A stretch of DNA of 64,000 nt from Massilia sp. H6 (GTDB taxonomy: Bacteria > Pseudomonadota > Gammaproteobacteria > Burkholderiales > Burkholderiaceae_D), in contig NZ_CP103371.1 in assembly GCF_024802625.1 (NCBI RefSeq), positions 1,984,001 through 2,048,000 on the forward strand, read 5' to 3'. A program made the position numbers and the translations under genes. Of the stretch, positions 1 to 10,086 are shown piece after piece. The stretch's first letter is position 1, and each line of letters begins with the position of its first letter. A model generated the notes under the pieces. The model made no database searches, was not told the origin of the DNA, and was given only the letters and a program-made list of their open reading frames with translations.

Positions 1-1
1 C

Positions 2-112
2 TACAACCGCGCTGCGCGCCTGCTGGAACAGATGGAGCAAAGCGGGGTGGTCTCGACGATGCAATCGAACGGCAACCGCGACATCCTGGTGCCGGCTGCC
101 GCCGCCGAATAA
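2..112 (+). CDS. ftsK: DNA translocase FtsK, C-terminal end (partial)
   Basis: Only the last 36 residues are inside the window; the gene enters from the left edge. The visible tail ([13 protein letters not shown], then [10 protein letters not shown]) matches the winged-helix gamma domain at the end of FtsK/SpoIIIE translocases, which reads KOPS polarity sequences and activates XerCD at dif. The motor domain is outside the window. It is followed 44 bases later by lolA, and ftsK-lolA-rarA is a common gene order in proteobacteria, which supports the call. Confidence 0.8.
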   Translation, partial: YNRAARLLEQMEQSGVVSTMQSNGNRDILVPAAAAE

Positions 113-156
113 TTTTGCTGCCCGTGTTGACACGCAATGCACATCAAGGAATGCAC

Positions 157-789
157 ATGACATTGACGACCTATCTCGGCGCCGTACTCATCGCCGCCAC
201 CTTGCCCCTGGCGGGCAGCGCGCAGGCCGGCGCGCTCGACCAGTTCAAGTCCTTCATCGCCGGCACCAAGGCCGCCAGGGGCGAATTCACCCAGCAGCAG
301 CTGACCAAGTCCAGGAACGGCAAGGCGGCCCCGGTCTCGAGCGGCAGCTTCGTGTTCGCCCGGCCCGGAAAATTCATCTGGACCTATCAGAAGCCCTACG
401 ACCAGCTGCTGCAGGCCGACGGCGAGCAGCTCTACATCTACGACAAGGACCTGAACCAGGTCACGGTGCGTAAGCTGGGCAATGCCCTGGGTTCGTCGCC
501 AGCCGCGATACTGTTCGGCAGCAACGACCTGGAGAAGAACTTCACCTTGTCCGAAGCGGGCGAACGTGACGGTGTCGAGTGGCTCACTGCCGTGCCGAAG
601 ACGAAAGACACGACCTTCGAGCAGATCGGCATTGGCCTCAAGGGCGGGGTGCCGGTGGCGATGGAGATGAAGGACCAGTTCGGGCAGGTGTCGGTGCTGA
701 AGTTCTCGAATTTCCAGCGTAATCCGGCGCTCGGGGCGCAGCAGTTCAAGTTCGACGTGCCCAAGGGGGCGGACGTCGTAAAGCAATAA
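157..789 (+). CDS. lolA: Outer-membrane lipoprotein carrier protein LolA
   Basis: Periplasmic chaperone that takes lipoproteins from the LolCDE transporter and hands them to LolB at the outer membrane. The 210-residue product begins with a Sec signal peptide (hydrophobic stretch then AQA before GALDQ) and has typical LolA features, including the [13 protein letters not shown] stretch around residues 68-80. I start at 157 because AAGGA at 146-150 is 6 bases upstream; an ATG at 151 touches that site and a TTG at 115 would put a polar extension before the signal peptide. Lies between ftsK and rarA, its usual neighbours. Confidence 0.93.
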   Translation: MTLTTYLGAVLIAATLPLAGSAQAGALDQFKSFIAGTKAARGEFTQQQLTKSRNGKAAPVSSGSFVFARPGKFIWTYQKPYDQLLQADGEQLYIYDKDLNQVTVRKLGNALGSSPAAILFGSNDLEKNFTLSEAGERDGVEWLTAVPKTKDTTFEQIGIGLKGGVPVAMEMKDQFGQVSVLKFSNFQRNPALGAQQFKFDVPKGADVVKQ

Positions 790-901
790 GCGTTGGCGCC
801 GCTCGGCGAACCCGGGTCATGGTCTGCGCCTATCGTTTACACTAGGGGCATGCATACCCACCAGTTCTTCACATCGCGCGCATGGCGCGCCCGAGCGCGC
901 C

Positions 902-2203
902 ATGGATGACCTGTTCAAGACCGAACCTTCGCCTCCCCTGGCCGAAGCCATGCGTCCGCGTACCATCGACGACGTCATCGGCCAGAGCCACCTGCTCGGC
1001 CCCGGCAAGCCCTTGCGCCTGGTGTTCAAGTCCGGCAAGCCGCATTCAATGATCCTGTGGGGGCCGCCGGGCGTGGGCAAGACCACGCTGGCGCGCCTCA
1101 CCGCCCATGCCTTCGAATGCGAATTCATTGCGCTGTCGGCAGTGCTCTCGGGCGTAAAGGATATCCGGGCGTCGGTCGAGCAGGCCGAACATTTCCTGCA
1201 GCAGGGCAAGCACACGATCCTGTTCATCGACGAGATTCACCGCTTCAACAAGTCGCAGCAGGATGCCTTGCTGCCCTTTGTCGAATCGGGCCTGGTGACC
1301 CTGATCGGCGCCACGACCGAGAACCCGTCGTTCGAGGTCAATTCGGCACTGCTGTCGCGCTCCCAGGTGTACGTGCTCAAGGCGCTGAGCGACGACGAGA
1401 TGCGCCTGCTGCTCGAACGCGCGCGCGCGCGCGTGCTGCAGCACCTGCGCTTCGACGAGGTCGCGATCGATACCCTGGTCGGTTATGCCGACGGCGACGC
1501 GCGCCGTTTCCTGAACCTGCTGGAGCAGACCAAGACCTCGGCCGAGACCTCGGGCATGACGCACATTAGCGCCGAATTCGTCGAGAATGCGCTGACGCTC
1601 AACGCGCGCCGTTTCGACAAGGGCGGCGATAATTTCTACGACCAGATCTCGGCGCTGCACAAGTCGGTGCGCGGCTCGCATCCGGATGCGGCGCTGTACT
1701 GGCTGTGCCGCATGCTCGACGGCGGCGCCGACGCCAAATACCTGTCGCGCCGCATCGTGCGCATGGCCTGGGAAGACATTGGCCTGGCCGATCCGCGCGC
1801 GCTGCAGGTGGCTAACGACGCGGCCACCACCTACGAGCGTCTCGGCTCGCCCGAAGGCGAACTGGCGCTGGGACAGGCGGTCGTGTACCTGGCGATCGCG
1901 GCCAAGAGCAACGCCGGCTACAAGGCCTTCAATGCGGCCATGGCCTTTATCAAGAAAGACAAGTCGCGCGAGGTGCCCGTACATCTGCGCAATGCGCCGA
2001 CCACGTTGATGAAAGAGCTGGGCTATGGTCACGCCTACCGCTATGCCCACGACGAGCCGCACGCCTATGCGGCGGGCGAGACCTACCTGCCGGATGGCAT
2101 GCCGGAACCGGGCTGGTACCAGCCGGTGCCGCGCGGGGTAGAGGCGAAGATCGCGGAGAAACTCGCTTTCTTGCGCAGCCTGGACGACGACGCGCCCGGC
2201 TAG
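902..2203 (+). CDS. rarA: Replication-associated recombination protein A (RarA/MgsA AAA+ ATPase)
   Basis: AAA+ ATPase of the clamp-loader clade acting at stalled replication forks. The 433-residue length is normal for the family. Walker A is GPPGVGKTT at about residues 54-62, Walker B is DEIHRF at about 110-115, followed by the sensor stretch [12 protein letters not shown] and the C-terminal tetramerisation region. No clear Shine-Dalgarno precedes the ATG; a TACACT at 838-843 could be the -10. The stop codon overlaps the stop of the convergent regulator gene through the 4-base palindrome CTAG at 2200-2203. Confidence 0.95.
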   Translation: MDDLFKTEPSPPLAEAMRPRTIDDVIGQSHLLGPGKPLRLVFKSGKPHSMILWGPPGVGKTTLARLTAHAFECEFIALSAVLSGVKDIRASVEQAEHFLQQGKHTILFIDEIHRFNKSQQDALLPFVESGLVTLIGATTENPSFEVNSALLSRSQVYVLKALSDDEMRLLLERARARVLQHLRFDEVAIDTLVGYADGDARRFLNLLEQTKTSAETSGMTHISAEFVENALTLNARRFDKGGDNFYDQISALHKSVRGSHPDAALYWLCRMLDGGADAKYLSRRIVRMAWEDIGLADPRALQVANDAATTYERLGSPEGELALGQAVVYLAIAAKSNAGYKAFNAAMAFIKKDKSREVPVHLRNAPTTLMKELGYGHAYRYAHDEPHAYAAGETYLPDGMPEPGWYQPVPRGVEAKIAEKLAFLRSLDDDAPG

Positions 2204-2556
2204 CGCGCCTTGGCAGCCTTGAGCATCAGGCCGGACAATTCGTCGAAATAGGCGAGGGCGGCCGGGGTCAGGTCGACCTGCTTGCGACGCGTGTCTTCGG
2301 TATCGCCCAGTACCAGCCAGCCTTTCTTGCGCATCGAGGTGATGCGCGCATGAATCGTGGCCGGTGCACCGAGCCCGTCCTGGCCCATCAGATCGCGCAC
2401 GCTCAGGCGCTGCTCGAGCTGGCGCGCCCGACCCACCACGGCCAGGATGCGTTCCTCGAGCGGGTCGAGCGGCGGCAGCGACGGCAGGGCACGCAGCGCA
2501 TCCATCAGATTCAGGAAGCGCAGGTAGATGTCGGCTGGGCGAGATGGCTTGCTCAT
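2200..2556 (-). CDS. MarR-like winged-helix transcriptional regulator
   Basis: A 118-residue protein with a predicted helix-turn-helix (SVRDLMGQDGLGAPATIHARI, shortened here as SVRDLMGQ to TIHARI) and a wing (DTRRKQVDLTPAA), matching the MarR superfamily pattern. It is convergent with rarA, with stops overlapping by four bases, and divergent from a membrane-protein gene. The 99-base intergenic region holds an inverted repeat (2606-2630) that is a plausible operator. The regulated gene and ligand are unknown; autoregulation and control of the membrane protein are inferences from the arrangement. Confidence 0.8.
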   Translation of the reverse strand: MSKPSRPADIYLRFLNLMDALRALPSLPPLDPLEERILAVVGRARQLEQRLSVRDLMGQDGLGAPATIHARITSMRKKGWLVLGDTEDTRRKQVDLTPAALAYFDELSGLMLKAAKAR

Positions 2557-2605
2557 GAAGCGGCGTGCCTATAGGAAAATTATATTGCTCGGTTAATAAG
2601 TGTAC

Positions 2606-2630
2606 CTGATATAATCTTTTGATATATCAG
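2606..2630. promoter_or_regulatory. Inverted repeat, candidate operator of the MarR-like regulator
   Basis: CTGATAT at 2606-2612 is perfectly mirrored by ATATCAG at 2624-2630, and the right arm lies within a 10-base palindrome TGATATATCA (2620-2629). It sits in an unusually AT-rich 99-base gap between two divergent genes, 26 bases upstream of the membrane protein and 50 bases upstream of the regulator. Binding by the regulator is an inference. Confidence 0.5.
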
Positions 2631-2655
2631 TTCACCCTATTTTACCCTGCGTCCC

Positions 2656-4540
<1,885 letters not shown>

Positions 4541-4548
4541 AATTGCTC

Positions 4549-4577
4549 TTCCGTTTTTGCAAGAGCCTCGCTATAAT
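4549..4577 (+). promoter_or_regulatory. Promoter of the first tRNA-Ser(CGA)
   Basis: A perfect TATAAT (4572-4577) with a weaker TTCCGT (4549-4554) 17 bases upstream. The second tRNA copy has the same arrangement (TTCCAC and TATAAT), which supports both. The start of transcription should fall near 4584. Confidence 0.7.
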
Positions 4578-4609
4578 GCGTGTCTTGCAGCGACCGCAAC
4601 ACCGATTCT

Positions 4610-4700
<91 letters not shown>

Positions 4701-4704
4701 TAGT

Positions 4705-4738
4705 AATAAAAAAGCTCCCGCATGGGAGCTTTTTTATT
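4705..4738 (+). terminator. Rho-independent terminator after tRNA-Ser copy 1
   Basis: Symmetric hairpin: AATAAAAAAGCTCCC, loop GCAT, then GGGAGCTTTTTTATT. The A-run before and T-run after make it able to work in both directions. It starts 5 bases after the CCA end. Confidence 0.9.
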
Positions 4739-4857
4739 ACGTACGCGGAAGGAGGGAGCCATCTGCATGGCTCCCGCGCAGGATTCGAAGCTTGGCGCGT
4801 ACTCGCGCCAAGGCGGCCTGCGGCACGTAGGCGAATCCCACCCTCTCCGCCAGTAGT

Positions 4858-4891
4858 AATAGAAAAGCTCCCGCATGGGAGCTTTTCTATT
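4858..4891 (+). terminator. Second terminator copy in repeat unit 2
   Basis: Same hairpin as at 4705-4738 but with paired changes on both sides (AATAGAAAAGC on the left, GCTTTTCTATT on the right). The changes keep the pairing, so the hairpin rather than the sequence appears to be under selection. Confidence 0.85.
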
Positions 4892-5137
4892 GCGTGCGCG
4901 GAAGGAGGGAGCCATCTGCATGGCTCCCGCGCAGGATTCGAAGCTTGGCGCGTATTGGCGCCAAGGCGGCCTGCGGCACGTAGGCGAATCCTACTCTCCC
5001 AACGCTCCGCTCGGAGCCTCGTTGCCTCTTTCGATAAGGTATGAAATATTCTTTCACCTTGCACATCCTAGTGAAATTTCCTTTCAAGCCAGATTAAGAG
5101 TCAGCACCAGAAAAATTTACGTGCTGTACTTTCTCTC

Positions 5138-5166
5138 TTCCACTCTCGTCGAACCTTCGCTATAAT
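5138..5166 (+). promoter_or_regulatory. Promoter of the second tRNA-Ser(CGA)
   Basis: TATAAT at 5161-5166 with TTCCAC at 5138-5143, spacing 17. The leader after the -10 shares AGCGACCGCAACACCG with copy 1, so promoter and leader were duplicated with the tRNA. Upstream sequence (about 5009-5137) is unique and holds no gene I can support. Confidence 0.7.
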
Positions 5167-5201
5167 GCGGCCTCGCTTACAGCGACCGCAACACCGTTTC
5201 A

Positions 5202-5292
<91 letters not shown>

Positions 5293-5296
5293 TAGT

Positions 5297-5330
5297 AATA
5301 AAAAAGCTCCCGCATGGGAGCTTTTTTATT
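5297..5330 (+). terminator. Rho-independent terminator after tRNA-Ser copy 2
   Basis: Hairpin identical to that at 4705-4738, with the same A-run and T-run, 5 bases after the CCA end. Confidence 0.9.
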
Positions 5331-5449
5331 ACGTACGCGGAAGGAGGGAGCCATCTGCATGGCTCCCGCGTAGGATTCGAAGCTTGGCGCGTACTCGCGC
5401 CAAGGCGGCCTGCGGCACGTAGGCGAATCCCACCCTCTCCGCCAGTAGT

Positions 5450-5483
5450 AATAAAAAAGCTCCCGCATGGGAGCTTTTTTATT
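5450..5483 (+). terminator. Second terminator copy in the second array
   Basis: Same GCTCCC-GCAT-GGGAGC hairpin with flanking A- and T-runs, 153 bases after the previous one. As the upstream terminator should already stop most transcripts, this may be a back-up or part of a processed tail RNA. Confidence 0.85.
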
Positions 5484-5548
5484 GCGTACGCGGAAGGAGG
5501 GAGCCATCTGCATGGCTCCAGCGTGGCGCGAATGCGCAGCGCTGCATT

Positions 5549-5587
5549 GCGCCCCAGTTGAACGCTAGCACGCTTCAACTGGTGCGC
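5549..5587. repeat. Long inverted repeat upstream of the usp genes
   Basis: Two 14-base arms (5549-5562 and 5574-5587), paired at 13 of 14 positions, with CCAGTTGAA and TTCAACTGG perfectly matched next to an 11-base loop. It lies between the tRNA arrays and the first usp gene, about 96 bases before its start. It could be an operator or an RNA hairpin; it lacks a T-run, so a standard terminator is unlikely. Confidence 0.6.
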
Positions 5588-5682
5588 GCCTGTCGTCGAA
5601 TGTCCGTGCTACGCTACCGTACGAGCATTGAACCTGCCTGACCACATTTGCCGGTGTTGCCGGCACACCAATGGAGGCTGAC

Positions 5683-6120
5683 ATGTACAAGCGCATATTG
5701 TTGCCGACCGATGGTTCGGAGCCTTCCCAGCGCGCCATCCTGGCCGGCGTCGACTTCGCCAAGGAGATCGGGGCCGAGGTGGTCGCCATGACGGCCATTC
5801 CCGAATTCCGCACCTTTACTACCGATGCCGAGATGCTGGAGCAGACCCGCGACCAGTACGAGGCTGCCAGCAAGGAGCGCGGTCAGCGCCTGCTCGACGA
5901 GGTCGCTTCCGCGGCCCGCGACGCCGGCGTTGTCTGCACCCGCGTGCTGGCCGTCTCGGACAACCCGTACGATGCCATCATCACCAGTGCGCGCGATCAC
6001 CAATGCGACCTGATCGTCATGGCCTCGCATGGCCATCGCGGACTCAAGGGGCTCTTGCTGGGCAGCGAAACCCAGAAGGTTCTGGTCCACAGCGCGATTC
6101 CCGTCATGGTGCACCGTTGA
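5683..6120 (+). CDS. Universal stress protein, single UspA domain
   Basis: A 145-residue cytoplasmic UspA-family protein. It has the N-terminal strand MYKRILLPTDGSE and the ATP-binding pattern G-x2-G followed by G-S (GHRGLKGLLLGSE near the C-terminus), so it is probably of the nucleotide-binding kind. GGAGG at 5673-5677 sits 5 bases before the ATG at 5683, which decides the start over the upstream ATG at 5671. The second usp gene follows after 24 bases, so the two likely form an operon. Usp proteins help survival under starvation or oxygen limitation in related bacteria. Confidence 0.9.
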   Translation: MYKRILLPTDGSEPSQRAILAGVDFAKEIGAEVVAMTAIPEFRTFTTDAEMLEQTRDQYEAASKERGQRLLDEVASAARDAGVVCTRVLAVSDNPYDAIITSARDHQCDLIVMASHGHRGLKGLLLGSETQKVLVHSAIPVMVHR

Positions 6121-6144
6121 GTGCGCCCCTTTGCGAGGACAACC

Positions 6145-6645
6145 ATGTATAAACGCATCCTGGTACCTACCGATGGCTCTGAGCTTTCCGAGCACGCCGT
6201 CACGGCCGCTATCGAATTCGCCCGTGCCTTTGGCAGCGAACTCATCGCACTGTCCGTGGCGGTGCCCGAGCCCGTGCTGCAGTCGCTCGACGGCGCCATG
6301 GTGCTCGATCCGGGCCAACATGTCGACGCGCTGCTCGAGCAGGCCTATGCTGCCGTCAGCGCGGTCGCCGCGCAGGCGCAAGCCGCTGGGCTGCAATGCA
6401 CGCCGCTCACCCGCTTCGCGCTCGATCCGGGCGAGGCGATCGTCGAAGCCGTGCGCGAGCAGGGCTGCGACCTGGTCGTCATGGGCTCGCACGGCAGGCG
6501 TGGACTGAGCCGTCTGCTGGCGGGCAGCGTCACCCAGGCAGTGCTGGCGTACGCTCCGGTGCCGGTCATGGTCTTGCGGCCGGCGCCGGCAGGCGACGCC
6601 GCGCATGCGCCGTCACGTCCTGACCAGGGCGCCAGCAAGGGTTGA
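6145..6645 (+). CDS. Universal stress protein, single UspA domain
   Basis: A 166-residue UspA-family protein, clearly a paralogue of the one just upstream (both start MYKRIL-PTDGSE). The ATP-binding pattern GSHGRRGLSRLLAGS is present. GAGGA at 6135-6139 supports the ATG at 6145 rather than a GTG at 6121. The C-terminus carries an extra Ala/Pro-rich tail after the last strand. Probably co-transcribed with the first usp gene. It is convergent with the Pat-type gene; the 129 bases between them hold nothing I can name. Confidence 0.9.
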   Translation: MYKRILVPTDGSELSEHAVTAAIEFARAFGSELIALSVAVPEPVLQSLDGAMVLDPGQHVDALLEQAYAAVSAVAAQAQAAGLQCTPLTRFALDPGEAIVEAVREQGCDLVVMGSHGRRGLSRLLAGSVTQAVLAYAPVPVMVLRPAPAGDAAHAPSRPDQGASKG

Positions 6646-6774
6646 AGTCGGCCGCTTCCATCCAGCGGCCCTTGGCAACTCCAGGGGCGGTAATGGTGTG
6701 TTTGATGGGCATGCCGCGTACCCTGACGGGATGCCAAAGAACGAACACTTGGCACTTGCTACCCGCGGCCAAGT

Positions 6775-9456
6775 TCAAGCGGCACTCTCGAGCCGGAGCC
6801 GCATTGCCACCATGCCGTCTGCGGCTGCAGTCAGGTCGAACCCGAGCGCGCGGGCCAGTGCCTGCATGCGGGTGTTCTGGGCCAGGGCCAGGCCCTCGAC
6901 GACGGCTACGCCGCGCGCGGCGCAGTAATCGAGCAGGCAATCCATCAGCAGTCGGCCCAGTCCGCGTCCCTTGAGGTCAGAGCGCACCGTAACGGCGAAC
7001 TCGGCACGTTCGCCGTCCGGATCGGTGACGGCGCGTGCCACGCCCAGCGTCTCGGCGCCGCCGCCGGGTAGCGGCCGGGTGGCGATGAAGGCCATTTCAC
7101 GCGCATAGTCGATCTGCGTGAAGCGCGCCAGCTGCTGCGGCGTCAGGGTGCGCATCTGGCCGAACATGCGCATGTGGACGTCTTCGGGTGTCAGGGCCTG
7201 GAAGAAGGCGACATGTGCCGCCGCGTCTTCGGGACGGATCGGGCGCAGCTTCAGCGGGCCGACGGCGCTGTGCATCTGGCGTTCGAGGTGATCGGGGTAG
7301 GGCAGGATCGCCAGCCGCGCGCTGCCCTCGCGTCCGGGCTCGACCTGTTGCAGCCGCATGCGGGCATCGAGCGCCACGACGCCGTCGGCATCGGCCAACA
7401 GCGGATTGATATCGAGTTCGACCAGCTCGGGCAGATCGGCCGCCAGCTGCCCGATACGAACCAGTACGTCGCATACAGCGTCCAGGTCGGCCGGGGGACG
7501 GCCGCGATAGCCGGCCAGCAAGCGCGCAACCCGCGTGCGGCTGACCAGGTCGGCCGCGAGCACCCGGTTCAGGGGCGGCAAGCCAATCGCCTGGTCGGCC
7601 GTGACCTCTACCGCGATGCCGCCATGACCGAACAGCACCACCGGTCCGAACACTGGGTCGGTACTGATACCGGCAATCAGTTCCAGTGCGTGCGGGCGGC
7701 GTGCCATGACCTGCACCGTGAACCCGTCCAGGCGCGCGGCCGGACACTGCTGCCGCAAGCGCGCCTGCATGGCGTCGAGCGCCGCCATCAGCGCGGCCTC
7801 GTCGGCCAGGTCGAGCGCAACGCCCCCGACATCGGTCTTGTGAACGATGTCCGGCGAGCGGATCTTGAGTGCTACCGGGTAGCCGAGGCGGCGCGCCGCC
7901 GCCAGCGCCGCGGCCGGGTCCGCGACCGCCTCGGTCGCCACCACGGGAATTCCGTAGGCCGCCAGCAAGGCCTTGGTAGCGTCTTCGCCGACGGCCTCGG
8001 CGCCCTGTGCCAGCAGGGTGGTGATGCGGGCGCGTGCGGCCGCGCGGTCGGGCGCGCCGAGTTCACCCGGCCCGGGCGCCTGCATCAACACGGCCTGGTT
8101 GCGCCGGTAATCGACCAGTTGCTGGAAGCCCTTGACGGCCTCTTCGGGAGTATCGAAGACCGGCAGGCCGGCGTCGATGCACAGGCGGCGTGCCTGCGCG
8201 ACGCTGGGCCCGCCCATCCAGCAGCACAGCACCGGGCGGGTGGTGGCGGCAGCCAGCGGCAGCAGAACGCGCGCGATGTCTTCACTGGGTACGATGGCGG
8301 TCGGCGCATGGATCAGCAGTACGGCGTCGAGCCCGGGCGCAGCCAGCAGCACCTCGAGTGCGTGGCGGTAGCGCTCGGCCGGGGCGTCGCCGATGATGTC
8401 AACCGGGTTGGCGCGCGACCACAGCGCCGGCAGGCCCTGGCCGAGCCGGTCGAGGGTGACGCCATCGAGCGTGGCCAGGACGCCGCCGGCATCATCGAGG
8501 GCGTCGGCGGCCATCACGCCCGGGCCCCCGCCATTGGTCAGGATCGCCAGGCGCGCGCCTGCGGGCGGCCGGGTCCGGGCCAGCATCGAGACCGCGTCGA
8601 ACAGCTCCGCGGTAGTGAACACCCGCAGCATGCCGGCGCGGCGCAGCGCCGCGTCGTAGACCAGGTCGGCGCCGGCCAGCGCGCCGGTATGGCTGAAGGC
8701 GGCGCGCGCCGCGCCGGCGCCGCGCCCGGCCTTGACCACCAGCGTGGGCTTGCCGCGTGCGGCGCCGCGCGCCGCGCTCATGAACTTGCGGGCCTGGCGC
8801 ACGCTTTCGGCGTATAGCAAGATGGCATCGGTGCCCTCGTCGGCGGCCAGGTAGTCGAGCAGGTCGCCGAAATCGACGTCGGTGCCGTCGCCCAGCGAGA
8901 CGAAGCACGAGAAACCGATGCGGCGCGCCGCTGCCCAGTCGAGCACGGCGGTGACTAGCGCCCCCGACTGCGCCACGAAGGCCAGCCGCCCCGGCAGCGC
9001 GGCGGCCGGGGCGAAGCTGGCATTGAGACCGATGCGCGGCACCAGCAAGCCGACGCAGTTCGGACCGAGTATGCGCAGCAGCCAGGGCCGGGCGGCATCG
9101 AGCATGGCCTGGCGCAGGCTGCGGCCGTCGCCCGCGCCGGCATCGAGGCCGGCGCTGATGACGATCGCCGCGCGGCAGCCGGCGGCGCCGAGGTCGCGCA
9201 CCAGACCCGGTACCGTGGGGGCGGGGGTGCAGATTACCGCCAACTCTGGCGCCGCGGGCAGCTCGCCGATGCCGGCATAGGCGAGACAGCCGGCCACCCG
9301 CGCATGGCGCCGGTTGACTGGCCACAGCGCGCCCTGGAAGCCGCCGCTGGCGATGTTGCGCCAGACAGTCGCGCCGACACTGCCCGGACGGTCCGAGGCG
9401 CCGATCACGGCCACCGACGCCGGTGCGAACAGATGGTTCAGGTTACGTATGGTCAT
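6775..9456 (-). CDS. Pat-type fusion: ADP-forming acyl-CoA synthetase domains plus GNAT acetyltransferase
   Basis: An 893-residue protein of the same layout as Salmonella Pat (YfiQ), which acetylates lysines of metabolic enzymes such as acetyl-CoA synthetase. Domains in order: CoA-binding Rossmann domain (VAVIGASDRPGSVG near the start), succinyl-CoA-ligase-like domain with the SHTGALAGAD motif, ATP-grasp domain (about residues 475-690), and a C-terminal GNAT domain (about 735-890, with VRSDLKGRGLGRLLM as the acetyl-CoA loop). I start at 9456 because AAGGGAG lies 8 bases upstream. It is divergent from the hemerythrin-like and phosphofructokinase genes across a gap holding an FNR-type palindrome, suggesting oxygen-responsive control of protein acetylation. 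Confidence 0.9.
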   Translation of the reverse strand: MTIRNLNHLFAPASVAVIGASDRPGSVGATVWRNIASGGFQGALWPVNRRHARVAGCLAYAGIGELPAAPELAVICTPAPTVPGLVRDLGAAGCRAAIVISAGLDAGAGDGRSLRQAMLDAARPWLLRILGPNCVGLLVPRIGLNASFAPAAALPGRLAFVAQSGALVTAVLDWAAARRIGFSCFVSLGDGTDVDFGDLLDYLAADEGTDAILLYAESVRQARKFMSAARGAARGKPTLVVKAGRGAGAARAAFSHTGALAGADLVYDAALRRAGMLRVFTTAELFDAVSMLARTRPPAGARLAILTNGGGPGVMAADALDDAGGVLATLDGVTLDRLGQGLPALWSRANPVDIIGDAPAERYRHALEVLLAAPGLDAVLLIHAPTAIVPSEDIARVLLPLAAATTRPVLCCWMGGPSVAQARRLCIDAGLPVFDTPEEAVKGFQQLVDYRRNQAVLMQAPGPGELGAPDRAAARARITTLLAQGAEAVGEDATKALLAAYGIPVVATEAVADPAAALAAARRLGYPVALKIRSPDIVHKTDVGGVALDLADEAALMAALDAMQARLRQQCPAARLDGFTVQVMARRPHALELIAGISTDPVFGPVVLFGHGGIAVEVTADQAIGLPPLNRVLAADLVSRTRVARLLAGYRGRPPADLDAVCDVLVRIGQLAADLPELVELDINPLLADADGVVALDARMRLQQVEPGREGSARLAILPYPDHLERQMHSAVGPLKLRPIRPEDAAAHVAFFQALTPEDVHMRMFGQMRTLTPQQLARFTQIDYAREMAFIATRPLPGGGAETLGVARAVTDPDGERAEFAVTVRSDLKGRGLGRLLMDCLLDYCAARGVAVVEGLALAQNTRMQALARALGFDLTAAADGMVAMRLRLESAA

Positions 9457-9548
9457 GCTGTCGGCTCCCTTGGGCGAAGCGCCCGCAATGTGTATGACCA
9501 TCGGCCACCATGGAGCGCGGCAGGACGTGGGCGCCGAACTTAATTGAC

Positions 9549-9562
9549 TTGACCTGCGTCAA
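9549..9562. promoter_or_regulatory. FNR/Anr-type box between pat and the hemerythrin-like gene
   Basis: TTGAC-CTGC-GTCAA is a perfect palindrome and a close variant of the FNR/Anr consensus TTGAT-N4-ATCAA. It lies in the 171-base divergent gap, 93 bases from the pat start and 66 bases from the hemerythrin-like start, so it could serve either or both. I cannot place the transcription start points. Confidence 0.6.
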
Positions 9563-9627
9563 ACACAAGTGCGATGAAGCGGGGAGACTGGACGGGCCTC
9601 GCTCATCGTCAAGACAGGATTGCTGGT

Positions 9628-10080
9628 ATGTTTTTTTCTTCACTAAAAGGGCAAGGTCCCCACAGCGCCGTCCGCGCAATGGCCCTGGTGCGCAAGCGCC
9701 TCTTGGTGCAGGTCGGCGCTGTCGCCGGCGAGCCGGACGAGCGTTTTCCGGCTGCCTTCATGCGTCTGGTAGCAGAGATCGAAGCGGCCTTGCGCAAGGA
9801 GGAAACGCTGATGGAAGCGGTGGGCTTTCCCAACTTGCGAGAGCAGCGCCGCGACAACGCCTTGCTGCTTGCGGGACTGCACCATGCGTTGGCACAGGTC
9901 GAGGGCGACCAGCCTGCCACGGGACGCGGCGCGCTGGCGGCGCTGCCCGACCTGCTGTCGCTGCACCGGTTCAGTGGCTTGGCGGTGCTGGCTGCGGCGC
10001 GCCACGGCGAGCGGGCGCGGCGCCGCGTTCGCGCGGCCGGTCCGGCACGTTCGAGCGGCGCGCGCGCACGCAGAGAGTGA
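9628..10080 (+). CDS. Hemerythrin-like protein that has lost its iron ligands
   Basis: A 150-residue protein whose middle follows bacteriohemerythrin helix by helix (KEETLMEAVGFPN corresponds to the usual EExLM---YP stretch), but the histidines expected around it are mostly absent: the HxxxH after the YP position reads REQRRDNALL, and the expected H before KEE is missing. One His remains (LLSLHRFSG), while the Asp of the usual H-x4-D pair is replaced. A di-iron oxygen site is therefore unlikely. The C-terminus is Arg/Ala-rich. AGGA at 9617-9620 supports the start. Six bases separate it from the phosphofructokinase gene, so they form an operon. Confidence 0.75.
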   Translation: MFFSSLKGQGPHSAVRAMALVRKRLLVQVGAVAGEPDERFPAAFMRLVAEIEAALRKEETLMEAVGFPNLREQRRDNALLLAGLHHALAQVEGDQPATGRGALAALPDLLSLHRFSGLAVLAAARHGERARRRVRAAGPARSSGARARRE

Positions 10081-10086
10081 GCTCCT

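Noticed and set aside
1046-2062. 338-residue minus-strand ORF opposite rarA
   Set aside because: Antisense shadow of a conserved gene in high-GC DNA; no ribosome site and a His/Arg/Gln-rich composition without family resemblance.
7174-8817. 547-residue plus-strand ORF opposite the Pat-type gene
   Set aside because: Antisense shadow: codon positions follow the Pat gene and the product is Arg/Gly/Gln/His-rich without motifs.
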